NCBI RefSeq assembly: GCF_015461805.1
Contig: NZ_JACVZE010000006.1
Coordinates: 359,336-423,335, forward strand
From: Pseudomonas pisciculturae
GTDB lineage: Bacteria; Pseudomonadota; Gammaproteobacteria; Pseudomonadales; Pseudomonadaceae
Direction: 5' to 3'
Length of the DNA stretch: 64,000 nt
Shown here one piece after another: positions 18,016 through 26,892 of this stretch. The position numbers were made by a program, and so were the translations under genes. How positions within the stretch are numbered: the first letter of the stretch is position 1; every line of letters starts with the position of its first letter. The notes beneath the pieces are model-generated. The model saw only the letters and a list, made by a program, of their open reading frames with translations. It was not told where the DNA came from and did no database searches.

Positions 18016-18098
18016 ACCCTCACATCATTAACCGATATTTTTAATCATGACGCTGTGCCCTTAGGCTGGGGGGTACGTACACAGCCAAGGAACACAGC

Positions 18099-19010
18099 AT
18101 GCAGATTGCGTTTATCGGTCTGGGGGAGATGGGATTGCCCATGGCAAGCCACTTATTGGAGGCATGCCCAGGCCTGCTTGTCAGCTCCGCCAGTGGTCGA
18201 GCGTTTCCGGCCATGGGGCGGTTAGGCGCGCGCCCAACCCACGACCGTAGGGCCCTGGCCGATTGCGATACCGTTTTTCTCTGCCTGCCCAATGACGCGG
18301 TGGTCGAAGAGGTGCTGTTCTCATCCCAGGGCTTGGCCCAGTGGATGCGTCCGGGCAGCACGGTGGTGGACACCAGCACCAGCGGGCACGCGCAGACCCT
18401 TGAGATTGACCGTCGGCTTGCCGCGTTGGGCCTGCGTTTTTTGGACGCGCCGGTATCTGGCATGGCCCAGCGCGCAGCCGATGCCACGTTGACCGTGATG
18501 TGCGGCGGCGAGGCGCAGGTGGTCGAAGACATGCTGCCTTACCTTAAAACCATGGCATCCAGCGTCCTGCACATGGGACCTGCGGGCAGTGGACAGTTGG
18601 CCAAGTTGGTCAATCAATTGCTCTACAACATCAACATCGCTGCGCTGGCCGAGATCATGCCCATGGCCTGCAAGCTCGGCCTTGATCCGCAGCAGATCAC
18701 GCAGGTGGTCAACAGGGGTACCGGGCGTAGCCATGCCTCGGAATACTTTCTGCCGCGCATCCTGGCTGACGATTTCTCCAGTGGTTACCCCTTGGAGAAC
18801 GCCTACAAGGACATCCTCCAAGGCGTGCAATTGAGCGCGGCCATGGGCCTGCCGCTGCCGGTGTTGGCGGCCGCTACCACGACTTACCAGACCGCGCTGT
18901 TGCAAGGTCATGGCCACCTGGACAAAGGGGCGATGATCAAAGTGTTTGAAACGCTGTTGGGCGTGCTATTTCGCAGCCCTGAGCCGCAACTCGTCAGCCC
19001 GAGGTTTTAA
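18099..19010 (+). CDS. NAD(P)-dependent beta-hydroxyacid dehydrogenase
   Basis: The 303-residue protein belongs to the 3-hydroxyisobutyrate / tartronate semialdehyde (2-hydroxy-3-oxopropionate) reductase family. It has the nucleotide motif 'IAFIGLGEMGLPMASHL', the substrate-binding 'DAPVSGMAQRAADATLTVM' (close to the DAPVSGG consensus but with Met-Ala in place of Gly-Gly) and the catalytic Lys in 'GSGQLAKLVNQ'. AAGGA precedes the ATG. The stop overlaps the next start (TAATG), so the two proteins are made together. The altered substrate loop argues against a standard 3-hydroxyisobutyrate dehydrogenase. The real substrate is unknown. Confidence 0.86.
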   Translation: MQIAFIGLGEMGLPMASHLLEACPGLLVSSASGRAFPAMGRLGARPTHDRRALADCDTVFLCLPNDAVVEEVLFSSQGLAQWMRPGSTVVDTSTSGHAQTLEIDRRLAALGLRFLDAPVSGMAQRAADATLTVMCGGEAQVVEDMLPYLKTMASSVLHMGPAGSGQLAKLVNQLLYNINIAALAEIMPMACKLGLDPQQITQVVNRGTGRSHASEYFLPRILADDFSSGYPLENAYKDILQGVQLSAAMGLPLPVLAAATTTYQTALLQGHGHLDKGAMIKVFETLLGVLFRSPEPQLVSPRF

Positions 19011-19789
19011 TGACTACTTTCGTACCCCAAGCCACCGCCGAACACCTGCTGCAAGCCTGGCGAAGCGGTGAACTGCTGTCGGCGTTGCCAGACAAGCTCA
19101 AGCCCGAAACGTTGAGCCAAGGCTATGCGGCGCAGGATCAGTTATTTCGTGCAGCGGGAGGTCAGCGCGTCGGCTGGAAACTGGGCGTCGGCAGCCCGGC
19201 GGCCAGGCGCGCAGGCGGACTGTCCCGGCCCTTGGTGGGCCAGTTGGAAGCCGCGCGTTGCCATGGCAACAACGCACAGATACACCTGCCGGCACTGACA
19301 CCGGTGACCATCGAATGTGAAGTTGCCTTTGTGCTCGATCGGGATGTGCCGCCCGAATCCGGGCGCCTGCCTACGACCAAGGATATCCGTACGACGTGCG
19401 TGACCTTCGAGGTCGTACGCTCGCGGTTTGTTGATCGAAAAAGCGTCGGCTGGCCCAGTTTTGCGGCTGATAACGTCGGCTTTGAAGCCTTGGTGATCAG
19501 TGAACCGCTGTGTGCAGGGATCGACGAAGCATTGTTGGCCGAGCTTGCCGCGACGGCAGTGGTCTACTTGGATGGTGTACCCAAGGCCCATGGCTTGTCC
19601 GGCGATGCCGCGACCGACCCTTTGAGTTCGTTGGCCGCGCTGTACGCCCATGCTGCTGATCGCGGTGAAGTCCTGCGGGCCGGCGATATCGTTTCCACCG
19701 GCGCCATGTGCGCCCCTTTTGATCTGGTGGGTACGGGGTTCTGCGTTTCGGTGCAGTATTTCGGCACGGTGTTGACGTTCACGCTGTAA
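19010..19789 (+). CDS. 2-keto-4-pentenoate hydratase/fumarylacetoacetate hydrolase-like protein
   Basis: The 259-residue protein is the size of MhpD-type hydratases and oxalocrotonate decarboxylases. It has 'GWKLGVGSPAARR', a Glu-x-Glu in 'IECEVAFVLDRD' expected to bind Mg2+, and 'PLSSLAALYAHAADRGEVLR', matching the family C-terminus ('GDIVSTGAM'). It overlaps the preceding dehydrogenase by one base. The family hydrates or decarboxylates 2-oxo-enoic acids. Here it probably works on the same carboxylate as the dehydrogenase, which I cannot identify. Confidence 0.82.
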   Translation: MTTFVPQATAEHLLQAWRSGELLSALPDKLKPETLSQGYAAQDQLFRAAGGQRVGWKLGVGSPAARRAGGLSRPLVGQLEAARCHGNNAQIHLPALTPVTIECEVAFVLDRDVPPESGRLPTTKDIRTTCVTFEVVRSRFVDRKSVGWPSFAADNVGFEALVISEPLCAGIDEALLAELAATAVVYLDGVPKAHGLSGDAATDPLSSLAALYAHAADRGEVLRAGDIVSTGAMCAPFDLVGTGFCVSVQYFGTVLTFTL

Positions 19790-19880
19790 CCGATAAAAAA
19801 CCGGGCAGGTCAGCCCCGCGATAACCGCCGTGCGCTCACGTATACTGGGCGCCGGCGTCTTATTGAATGGGTCCCTAGAC

Positions 19881-20810
19881 ATGGTAACCAGCACACTGGT
19901 GCAGCGAATCGTTTTCGAGATCAGGCAACAGATCCTGATTGGGGAGCTCGCCCGTGGTGCCCATTTGAGTGCGCAGAAAGTCGCAGATAACTTTCAGGTC
20001 TCACGCTCGCCCGCGCGCGAGGCGTTGACGGTGCTGGCTGAGCAAAGCGTGCTGGAACAGATCCCGAACCGGGGCTTTTTCGTTCTCGGCGGCGTTGAGC
20101 CCATCGGCGTCCAAAGTGACGAAGTCATCTCCCTGGAAGAACCGCCGGCGTATTACCAACTGTCTGAGGACTGGCTCAACGACGCCATCCCGGCCGAAGT
20201 GACGGAAAAATACCTGCGAGAGCGTTATGCCCTGACCAAGCTTCAGGTGGACGACATTCTCAGTCGCGCCGCCAGGGTCGGCTGGGCGGAGCCAAAACCC
20301 GGGTATGGCTGGCGCCTGCTGGATGTGGCGAAGACCCCGGAAGCGCTCGAACAGATCTATAACATGCGTGCACTGATTGAACCTGCGGCACTGCTGGAAA
20401 CAACGTTTATGTGTGATCGGCCAGTGCTAAGCCAGCTCAAAAAAGAGCAGCAGGATCTGCTGGCCGGGAGCATCGATACCTACCCGGCGGAGGCCTTGCT
20501 CAAGGCCGGTATCCGCTTTCACGAAGAGTTGATCAAGCTCTCGGGCAACCCGCTGTACCTGCTGATGCTCAAGCAACTAAACAATATGCGCCGGTTGATC
20601 GAGTACCGCGCTATGGTCGATCGCAAGCGCGTGTATTCGCAGTGTGCCGAACACCTGAAGATCATCGAGTTGGTGGAGCAGGGCGACAACCTCCAAGCCT
20701 CGGACCTGATGCGCCGCCACCTCAGAGGCTCGTTTGCGCGCAAGTCCACGGTTCTTAAGCTGCGCCGCAGCGGTGCGTTGTCGAGTCAACAGGCTCAGCC
20801 GTTGTCTTGA
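19881..20810 (+). CDS. GntR-family regulator (FCD type) with a possible second winged helix
   Basis: The 309-residue product, started at the ATG at 19881, is longer than usual FadR/FCD regulators (220-250). The N-terminal winged helix is 'GELARGAHLSAQKVADNF' with 'VSRSPAREALTVLAEQSV'. A second segment at about residues 95-150 ('RYALTKLQVDDILSRAARVG', 'PGYGWRL') looks like another winged helix before the FCD ligand domain ('MRALIEPAAL', 'FHEELIKLSGN'). Directly downstream of the hydratase gene, it is the probable regulator of that cluster. Its last 16 bases overlap the convergent AbrB-family gene. Confidence 0.83.
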   Translation: MVTSTLVQRIVFEIRQQILIGELARGAHLSAQKVADNFQVSRSPAREALTVLAEQSVLEQIPNRGFFVLGGVEPIGVQSDEVISLEEPPAYYQLSEDWLNDAIPAEVTEKYLRERYALTKLQVDDILSRAARVGWAEPKPGYGWRLLDVAKTPEALEQIYNMRALIEPAALLETTFMCDRPVLSQLKKEQQDLLAGSIDTYPAEALLKAGIRFHEELIKLSGNPLYLLMLKQLNNMRRLIEYRAMVDRKRVYSQCAEHLKIIELVEQGDNLQASDLMRRHLRGSFARKSTVLKLRRSGALSSQQAQPLS

Positions 20811-21838
20811 TCCTGCCTGGCCAGCCACAGCTTGAGGATCGGTTCGGCGCAGAGCATCACCACCACCAGGCGCATGATCTGCATCGCCGTGACCATGCCG
20901 GCACCGAGGTGCAAGGCTTCGGCCGTGAGGTACATTTCCGTGCTGCTGCCCGGCATCATGCCCAGCGCCAGGGTCAGGATCGGAAAGCCCGAGAGCGCAC
21001 CGAACCCCCAGGCAAACACCAAGGTGCCGGCGATCATGCACAGGGTGAACACCGCCACCTTGAGCAGGTAACGCGGCGAGCGGCGAAAGAATGCACGGTC
21101 GAAAAAACTGCCCAAGGCACAGCCAATCATCAGTTGGCCGTACTGGCTTAGTTCCACGGGCAGCGCGGTGCGCAGGTCGAATGAGGCCGTTACCACGGCA
21201 CAGAGTGTCATCGGGCCGAACATCCAGGGGTTGGGTAAACCCAGACGCTTCCACAGCAGCGCCACCAGCACTCCGCCGGCCAGCAACGGCCCAAGCCAAT
21301 GCCAATCGGCGGGTGGACGGGTGGCTACGACAGCGTCAGGTGCCAGGTGCATCAGTAGGAACATTGCGGGCGGTACGCTGAGCACGATCAACACCAGACG
21401 GATGCTGTGCGCCGCCGCAATTTGACTGACATCGGCACGGTAACGCGCACCCAGCTGGATCATCTCGGCAAAGTTGGCGGGCATGAACGCGAAGTAGGCG
21501 GTGGTCAGGGTCATGCCCTGGTGGCGCATGACGGCGATGCCGGCCAAGGCCAGCAGCAACGTGAGGACGGCGGCGGCAAGCATCAAGGGAAAGTGGCTGA
21601 AAATCTCCTGTGCCACAGGTTGGGTGAAGTGCAGACCAATGGAGGTGGCAATCATCCACTGCCCGGATTTGCGGCCATTGGGGATTTCGGCGATCAGCCA
21701 GCCACTGCAACGCACGACGATCACCGCCAGCATGGAGCCGATGATCCATGGCAACGGCCAGTCCGCCAGTTTGGCCAGCAGCGCGCCGGCAATGCCCACG
21801 AGCGGCGTGGCCCACCAGGTTTTAAGGCTATTGAGCAT
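20795..21838 (-). CDS. AbrB-family integral membrane protein (putative permease)
   Basis: The 347-residue protein is almost wholly hydrophobic, with two halves of repeated membrane segments. Typical AbrB/DUF-type motifs are 'LPWIIGSMLAVIV' near the N-terminus and 'PNPWMFGPMTLCAVV' in the second half, plus 'FMPANFAEM' and 'GMMPGSSTEM' on the loops. These proteins are often annotated as ammonia monooxygenase regulators by old convention, but are predicted transporters. It starts 6 nt after the stop of the dehydrogenase gene on the same strand, so the two form an operon, and it probably moves that enzyme's substrate (inference). Confidence 0.82.
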   Translation of the reverse strand: MLNSLKTWWATPLVGIAGALLAKLADWPLPWIIGSMLAVIVVRCSGWLIAEIPNGRKSGQWMIATSIGLHFTQPVAQEIFSHFPLMLAAAVLTLLLALAGIAVMRHQGMTLTTAYFAFMPANFAEMIQLGARYRADVSQIAAAHSIRLVLIVLSVPPAMFLLMHLAPDAVVATRPPADWHWLGPLLAGGVLVALLWKRLGLPNPWMFGPMTLCAVVTASFDLRTALPVELSQYGQLMIGCALGSFFDRAFFRRSPRYLLKVAVFTLCMIAGTLVFAWGFGALSGFPILTLALGMMPGSSTEMYLTAEALHLGAGMVTAMQIMRLVVVMLCAEPILKLWLARQDQDNG

Positions 21839-21844
21839 TAGCCA

Positions 21845-22915
21845 TCAACCTGCAATGACGTGAGCTACCGCTGCACCAAAGGCTTGGCAGCCCATAGCAC
21901 CGCCCAGGTCTGCTGTGCGGGTGGCCGGGTTTTCCAGCACCGTATCCACTGCCGCCGCCATAGCCCTGCCGGCGTCATTCAGCGCGCTGCGGCTGTGGTG
22001 CTCACCCAGCCACTGCAACAACATGGCTACCGACAGAATCATCGAGACCGGGTTCGCCTTATCCTGCCCTGCGATACCGGGGGCCGAGCCGTGCTGAGCC
22101 TGTGCGCAGCAGTGCGTGTCGCTGGCCATGATCGAACCTGCCAAGCCCAGGCTGCCGGACAATTCGCTGGCCAGGTCACTGAGGATGTCGCCATAGAAGT
22201 TGGTCGCGACCACTACGTCGAACTGTTCCGGGTTGCGCACCAGATGGGCGGTGGCGGCGTCCACCAGCAGGTCGTCTAGCTGCACCTCAGGAAAGTCTTT
22301 GGCAACGTGGCGTACGCATTCCAGAAACAGGCCGTCGGTCATATGAAAACTGTTGGCCTTATGGATCGCGGTGACTTTCTTGCGGCGCTGCATCGCCAGC
22401 TCAAACGCACGCCGGGCAATGCGCTCGCTGCACTGGCGGGTAATCTTGCGGGTGGACAGCGCCATGTCCGGCGACGGCATCACTTCACCCCAGCCGCGCG
22501 ACATGTTGCGGTCGGGGTAAAAACCCTCGGTGGCTTCGCGCATGATGACCAGGTCCATGCGCTTGCCCGGTTTCATGTTCGATTCAATAAACGCCCGTGT
22601 ACGTGCCGGGCGGACGTTGGCGTACAGATCCAGGCCAGTCCGAAAGCCTGCAGAGACATTGCGGCCACCGTTTTCCGGTGCTGGGTAATCCGCGTGGGAT
22701 TGGGTGCCCAGGATGATCCCGTCATAGGTTTTGGCTTTTTCCAGCACCGAGTCGCGCAGGGTGGTGCCATGTTTTTCAAGGCTTACGAAGCCAACGTCGT
22801 CGTAATCGAAGCTCAGGCCAAGCTGAAAGGTGTCGTTGGCGGCCCGCACTACAGCCATGGCCGCATCAACGATTTCCGGACCGATGCCATCACCGGGAAG
22901 AACCAGAACACGCAT
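21845..22915 (-). CDS. Isocitrate/isopropylmalate/tartrate-type dehydrogenase
   Basis: The 356-residue enzyme belongs to the NAD-dependent beta-decarboxylating dehydrogenases, which oxidise a 2-hydroxy-acid with loss of the beta-carboxyl. The motifs are 'LPGDGIGPEIVDAAM', the substrate-binding 'DLYANVRPAR', 'IMREATEGFYPDRN', 'KANSFHMTDGLF' and the metal-binding 'NFYGDILSDLASEL'. The substrate could be tartrate, isopropylmalate or a related acid. An AbrB permease gene follows it, and a LysR regulator is divergent, with AGGAGAG before the ATG. I do not think it is leuB, because no leucine genes are near. Confidence 0.88.
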   Translation of the reverse strand: MRVLVLPGDGIGPEIVDAAMAVVRAANDTFQLGLSFDYDDVGFVSLEKHGTTLRDSVLEKAKTYDGIILGTQSHADYPAPENGGRNVSAGFRTGLDLYANVRPARTRAFIESNMKPGKRMDLVIMREATEGFYPDRNMSRGWGEVMPSPDMALSTRKITRQCSERIARRAFELAMQRRKKVTAIHKANSFHMTDGLFLECVRHVAKDFPEVQLDDLLVDAATAHLVRNPEQFDVVVATNFYGDILSDLASELSGSLGLAGSIMASDTHCCAQAQHGSAPGIAGQDKANPVSMILSVAMLLQWLGEHHSRSALNDAGRAMAAAVDTVLENPATRTADLGGAMGCQAFGAAVAHVIAG

Positions 22916-22954
22916 AACACTCTCCTACGCCAGTCGACGGTTAGTTTTTGTGAT

Positions 22955-22978
22955 TGCATTTTAGTCTTCATAAATGCA
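22955..22978. promoter_or_regulatory. Inverted repeat in the divergent LysR/dehydrogenase spacer
   Basis: TGCATTT (22955-22961) and AAATGCA (22972-22978) are perfect 7-bp arms with a 10-nt spacer. It lies 40 nt upstream of the dehydrogenase start. This is the kind of dyad a LysR protein binds to control itself and a divergent target (inference). Confidence 0.45.
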
Positions 22979-23094
22979 GTTTATGCAACTATTGTTTATG
23001 GCGACTCTCTGCCGGTTCAACGCCCATCAGGTTTCAAGGACTATTCTGTTCCCAGAGCGACCCACCCCAAACGCTGCCATGTCAGGACTTTCTC

Positions 23095-23982
23095 GTGCGC
23101 TATGACCTCACCAGCCTGGACCTTTTCATCACCGTCGCCCAAGAGCGCAACCTCACGCGTGCCGGCCGCATCAAGCATGTAGCGGTCTCCGCGATCAGCA
23201 AGCGCATCACTGAGCTGGAGGCGCAGGTGGGCTCGCCGCTGCTGCTGCGCAATGCGCGCGGGGTCGAGCTGACGCCGGCGGGGCAGTCACTGTTGTTTTA
23301 TGCCCGCCAGGTCAAGCAGACCATGGCGCAACTCGACACTGAGCTCAGCGGATACGCCAGCGGGGTCAAGGGGCATATCCGTATTCACGCGATTACGTCC
23401 GCGCTGTCGCAGTTCCTGCCGCAAGACGTCGCCGGATTTGCCGAGCTGTACCCGCAAATCAAGTTTGATATCGAGGAACGGGTGGGCTCGGCGGTGATTC
23501 GGGCCGTGGCGGATGGGCGTGCCGACCTTGGGATCATTGCGGCACAAACGCCCTCGGAGGGGCTGGAAACCATCACCTATCGGCACGATGAGTTGACCTT
23601 GGTGGTGCCTGCCGGGCACGTGCTGGCGGCGCGCAAGGGCATTAAGTTCAAGGAGGTGCTGGAGCACGAATTCGTCGGGCCGCACCTGGAAAGCTCGATG
23701 CACACGCTGCTCACCAGCGAAGCGAGCAAACTGGGCATGGCCCTTAAGCTGCGTATCCGGATCAGCAGTTTTGACTGTATGTGCCGCATGGTCTCGGCCG
23801 GTTTGGGCATTGCGGTGCTGCCGCGCAGCGTGATCAATCAATATGTGCGTAGCCACAAGCTCAAGATGGTGACGCTGGATGAGCCATGGGCCCAGCGCAC
23901 CTTGTTGCTCGCGTTGCGTAAATACGAGGCCGCATCGCCCACCCTCAAGACTTTTATCGACCACCTCAAGATGCCGGATTGA
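23095..23982 (+). CDS. LysR-family transcriptional regulator
   Basis: The 295-residue regulator has the N-terminal winged helix 'TSLDLFITVAQERNLTRAGR' with 'AISKRITELEAQVGSPLLLR', and a C-terminal substrate-binding domain ending in 'SAGLGIAVLPRSV'. The GTG at 23095 is the likely start, because AGGA lies 8 nt upstream and the LysR consensus begins at that point; the frame is open further upstream. It is divergent from the dehydrogenase/AbrB operon. Just after its stop codon comes an operator-promoter cassette that recurs 9.2 kb downstream, so it may control three transcripts (inference). Confidence 0.9.
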   Translation: MRYDLTSLDLFITVAQERNLTRAGRIKHVAVSAISKRITELEAQVGSPLLLRNARGVELTPAGQSLLFYARQVKQTMAQLDTELSGYASGVKGHIRIHAITSALSQFLPQDVAGFAELYPQIKFDIEERVGSAVIRAVADGRADLGIIAAQTPSEGLETITYRHDELTLVVPAGHVLAARKGIKFKEVLEHEFVGPHLESSMHTLLTSEASKLGMALKLRIRISSFDCMCRMVSAGLGIAVLPRSVINQYVRSHKLKMVTLDEPWAQRTLLLALRKYEAASPTLKTFIDHLKMPD

Positions 23983-23991
23983 ACGCCTGCC

Positions 23992-24062
23992 CAGCGTTCT
24001 CGTTCGGAGAACGCTGCTGTGGTAATTGACCAATTTTCATCCCGCCAGACTGCTCTTAGTAT
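23992..24062 (+). promoter_or_regulatory. Operator-promoter cassette of the aconitase-like operon (copy 1)
   Basis: The palindrome arms CAGCGTTCTC (23992-24001) and GAGAACGCTG (24007-24016) contain a T-N11-A LysR motif. They are followed after 18 nt by the -35-like TTTCAT (24035-24040) and, 16 nt later, by TAGTAT (24057-24062). ACCAATTTTCAT (24029-24040) is identical to the second copy at 33251-33262 and all spacings agree. The expected transcript would start about 64 nt ahead of the ATG at 24133. The palindrome could also act as a LysR-gene terminator, but there is no U-run. Confidence 0.65.
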
Positions 24063-24132
24063 CCGCTCATCCACCCCGTCGGCCGCCTGGGCCACGTCGG
24101 GTGAACACTATAAGAAAGCGAGCGATATAAGC

Positions 24133-26811
24133 ATGACCGAGACTGCCTGCGACCTCTTCAGCCCCCTCGTGGTCAACGATGACGCCTTCACCATCGTCGA
24201 CCTGAGCAAGCTGCTCAGCCACGACCAGTTGGCCAAGCTGCCGTACTCCATCCGCATCCTGCTGGAAAACGTTGCGCGTTGCTCGCCGCACGCCTTGGCG
24301 TCGGTACTGGCACGCGCCATCGGCCAGGGCCCGAATTGCGAAGTGCCGTTCCAGCCCAACCGCTTGATGTTCCACGACACCACGTGCCTGCCGGCATTGG
24401 CCGACTTTGCGGGCATGCGCGATGTGGTGGCCGAGCTGGGCGGTGACCCCCAGGCGATGAACCCGCTGATCCCGGCCGTGCTGACCATCGACCATTCGGT
24501 GATTGTTGAGCGTTATGCCGAAGCCGATGCGGTAGAGCAGAACCTGGACATCGATTTTCGCCGCAACAGCGAACGTTATCGCTTTATCAAATGGGCGCAG
24601 AAAAGCCTGGATAACTTCGGTGTGATCCCACCGGGTACCGGCATCATTCACCAGATGAACATGGAAGCGCTGGCCCAGGTGGTCTGGGAAAGTCGCGGTG
24701 AAAACGGCGAGCGTCTGTTGCATCCGGATGACATGGTCGCCACCGACAGCCATACACCGATGATCAATGCCATTGGTGTTCTCGGCTGGGGCGTCGGCGG
24801 GTTGGAAGGGCAGGCGGCCATGGTGGGCGAACCGGTGCCAATCAGCTTTCCCAAAGTCATCGGCATTCGGGTTACCAATACCCTGCGACCTGGCGTGACC
24901 GCTACTGATCTGTCGCTGCATGTGGCTGAAATTCTGCGCAAGCGCTCGGTGGTCGGTAAGTTTGTCGAGTTTACCGGCCCAGGATTGTCCAGCCTGAGCT
25001 GGGCGGCCCGTGGCACGGTGTCGAACATGGCGCCGGAGTACGGTGCGACGGTGGTGTTCTTCCCGTTCGACAACGAAACCCTCGCTTACCTGGAGCTCAG
25101 CGGTCGTCCCGCGAAGTTGCGCGAGCAGGTCATTGCTTACATGAGCGCTCAGCCTTTGTGGCGTCGCGATGAACTGGCCGAGCCCGCGTTTGACGAGTTG
25201 ATCGAGCTGGATCTGGCAAGTATCGAGCCGAGCGTGGCCGGGCCCCATCAGCCGCACCAGCGGCAGGCCTTGTCCCACGCAGCCGCGTCGTTCCGCAATG
25301 AAGTGCTGGGTGGCGGCAAGCTGATCAACGCCCCTCAGGATCAAAGTTTCTACGAGCCGTCCTTCGGCCAGCCCATCACTCACGGTGCCGTGGTGATGTC
25401 GGCGATCACCAGTTGCACCAACACCGCCAACCCGGCGCAAATGATCCAGGCCGGATTGGTAGCGCGCAAAGCGCGTGCCCTTGGCCTGCAACGCAAGCCC
25501 TGGGTGAAGACGTCGCTGTCGCCGGGCTCGCAAGTGGTGGCGGACTACCTGGCTGAAGCCAAGCTGCTGGAGGATTTCTCGGCCTTGGGTTTTGATCTGG
25601 CGGGTTTCGGCTGCATGACCTGCATCGGTAACTCCGGCAGTCTGGAAGAGCATGTCGAAGCGTTTGCGGACCAGGGCCTTAAGGGTGTGGTTGTGCTGTC
25701 GGGCAACCGTAACTTTGAAGGTCGGGTCAACCCCAAGGTGCCCGCAGGTTACCTCGCGTCCCCGGCGCTGTGTGTGGCCTACGCCATCGCCGGCACCATC
25801 GATATCGACCTGACCACGCAGCCATTGGGCGAGGATGCTTCGGGCCAGCCGGTCTACCTGCACGACCTGATGCCTTCCGACGCGGAAATTGCGGCGCAGG
25901 TGGCCCTGGTGGTCAAGCCGGAATTCTTCCAGCAGCGGCTGGCCACGGTGTGGGACGGTACCCACCATTGGCAGGCGCTCTCGGCAGAGGGCAGTGTGCA
26001 ATTCCCGTGGAGCCCGCAGTCGACCTACCTGCGTCGCCCGCAGTACCTGGCCGATATCCAGGCCGAGCCGAAGGCGTCGTTGGCCATCAGCGACGCCCGT
26101 GTACTGATGGTGCTGGGCGACAACATCACCACTGACCATATCTCGCCAGCGGGCGCGATTCCGGCCAATAGCTTGGCCGGCCAGTGGTTGCTGGAGCGTG
26201 GCGAAGACCCACAGGACCTGAACCAGTATTCCACCCGTCGCAGCAACCACGAAGTCATGCTGCGCGGCGCCTTTACCAACAAAACCGTGCAAAACCGCCT
26301 GCTCGGCGCGCAGCAGCCAGGCCTCGGTGCCTGGGCCTGGAACGCCGACCACAGCGAGTGCCTGCCGCTGTACGAGGCCGCCAAAAGCTACGCGGCGCAG
26401 CACACGCCGATGGTGGTGTTTGCGGGCATCAACTACGGCGCCGGCTCCAGCCGTGACTGGGCCGCCAAGGCGCAGGCGTTGCTCGGGGTCAAGGCGGTGG
26501 TCGCGCAAAGCATTGAGCGCATCCATCGCAGCAACCTGATTGGCATGGGCGTGTTGCCTCTGGTGTTCCAGCCGGGGCAGAGCGTTGACGACTTGCTGCT
26601 CGATGGCTCGGAACAGTTCGACTTCCTCGGTCTGGATGCACTGGAGGTCGGGGAGAACGCCATCACTCTGGTGATTCGCCGCACCGACGGGCGCCGTGAT
26701 GAAGTCGCGGTCATTGCCCGCGTCGATTCCCAGCAGGAAGTGCGCTACCTGACCAATGGCGGTGTCCTGCCGTTCGTGATTCGCAAGGTCGTCGCCCGCA
26801 CCCGGCGCTGA
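24133..26811 (+). CDS. Aconitate hydratase-like enzyme (AcnA family)
   Basis: The 892-residue hydro-lyase starts at the ATG at 24133; the open frame begins earlier but without AcnA similarity. The 4Fe-4S ligands are Cys428 ('SCTNT') and Cys494/Cys497 ('GCMTC'). The active-site loop 'GAGSSRDWAAK' with Ser772-Ser773-Arg774, and 'NHEVMLRGAFTN', are conserved. It differs from E. coli AcnA in 'SWAARGTVSNMAPEYGATVV' (AcnA, from memory: ADRATIANMAPEYGATCG), next to the cluster and substrate pocket, and is slightly shorter. It may isomerise a related hydroxy-tricarboxylate rather than citrate. It heads a catabolic gene run behind a LysR-type operator. Confidence 0.88.
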   Translation: MTETACDLFSPLVVNDDAFTIVDLSKLLSHDQLAKLPYSIRILLENVARCSPHALASVLARAIGQGPNCEVPFQPNRLMFHDTTCLPALADFAGMRDVVAELGGDPQAMNPLIPAVLTIDHSVIVERYAEADAVEQNLDIDFRRNSERYRFIKWAQKSLDNFGVIPPGTGIIHQMNMEALAQVVWESRGENGERLLHPDDMVATDSHTPMINAIGVLGWGVGGLEGQAAMVGEPVPISFPKVIGIRVTNTLRPGVTATDLSLHVAEILRKRSVVGKFVEFTGPGLSSLSWAARGTVSNMAPEYGATVVFFPFDNETLAYLELSGRPAKLREQVIAYMSAQPLWRRDELAEPAFDELIELDLASIEPSVAGPHQPHQRQALSHAAASFRNEVLGGGKLINAPQDQSFYEPSFGQPITHGAVVMSAITSCTNTANPAQMIQAGLVARKARALGLQRKPWVKTSLSPGSQVVADYLAEAKLLEDFSALGFDLAGFGCMTCIGNSGSLEEHVEAFADQGLKGVVVLSGNRNFEGRVNPKVPAGYLASPALCVAYAIAGTIDIDLTTQPLGEDASGQPVYLHDLMPSDAEIAAQVALVVKPEFFQQRLATVWDGTHHWQALSAEGSVQFPWSPQSTYLRRPQYLADIQAEPKASLAISDARVLMVLGDNITTDHISPAGAIPANSLAGQWLLERGEDPQDLNQYSTRRSNHEVMLRGAFTNKTVQNRLLGAQQPGLGAWAWNADHSECLPLYEAAKSYAAQHTPMVVFAGINYGAGSSRDWAAKAQALLGVKAVVAQSIERIHRSNLIGMGVLPLVFQPGQSVDDLLLDGSEQFDFLGLDALEVGENAITLVIRRTDGRRDEVAVIARVDSQQEVRYLTNGGVLPFVIRKVVARTRR

Positions 26812-26818
26812 TGCTGCA

Positions 26819-26841
26819 CCGGCCTCACCCTGTGGGGCCGG
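26819..26841 (+). other. Intercistronic hairpin
   Basis: CCGGCCTCAC (26819-26828) pairs with GTGGGGCCGG (26832-26841), a 10-bp stem with one G-U pair and a 3-nt loop. No U-run follows. It lies between the aconitase-like and lactonase genes and is likely a stability or processing element. Confidence 0.45.
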
Positions 26842-26892
26842 GCTTGACCGACACGGTCTTCAACCCTTTCTGCAAGCGGGAGAACTACCCCT

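Noticed and set aside
23992..24016. Palindrome after the LysR gene as a simple terminator
   Set aside because: It lacks a U-run, and the same palindrome with matching promoter elements recurs at 33213, so an operator is the better reading.
24067..26526. Long open frame antisense to the aconitase-like gene
   Set aside because: It is a GC-driven shadow of the real gene; its product is rich in His, Arg and Gln with no family motifs.
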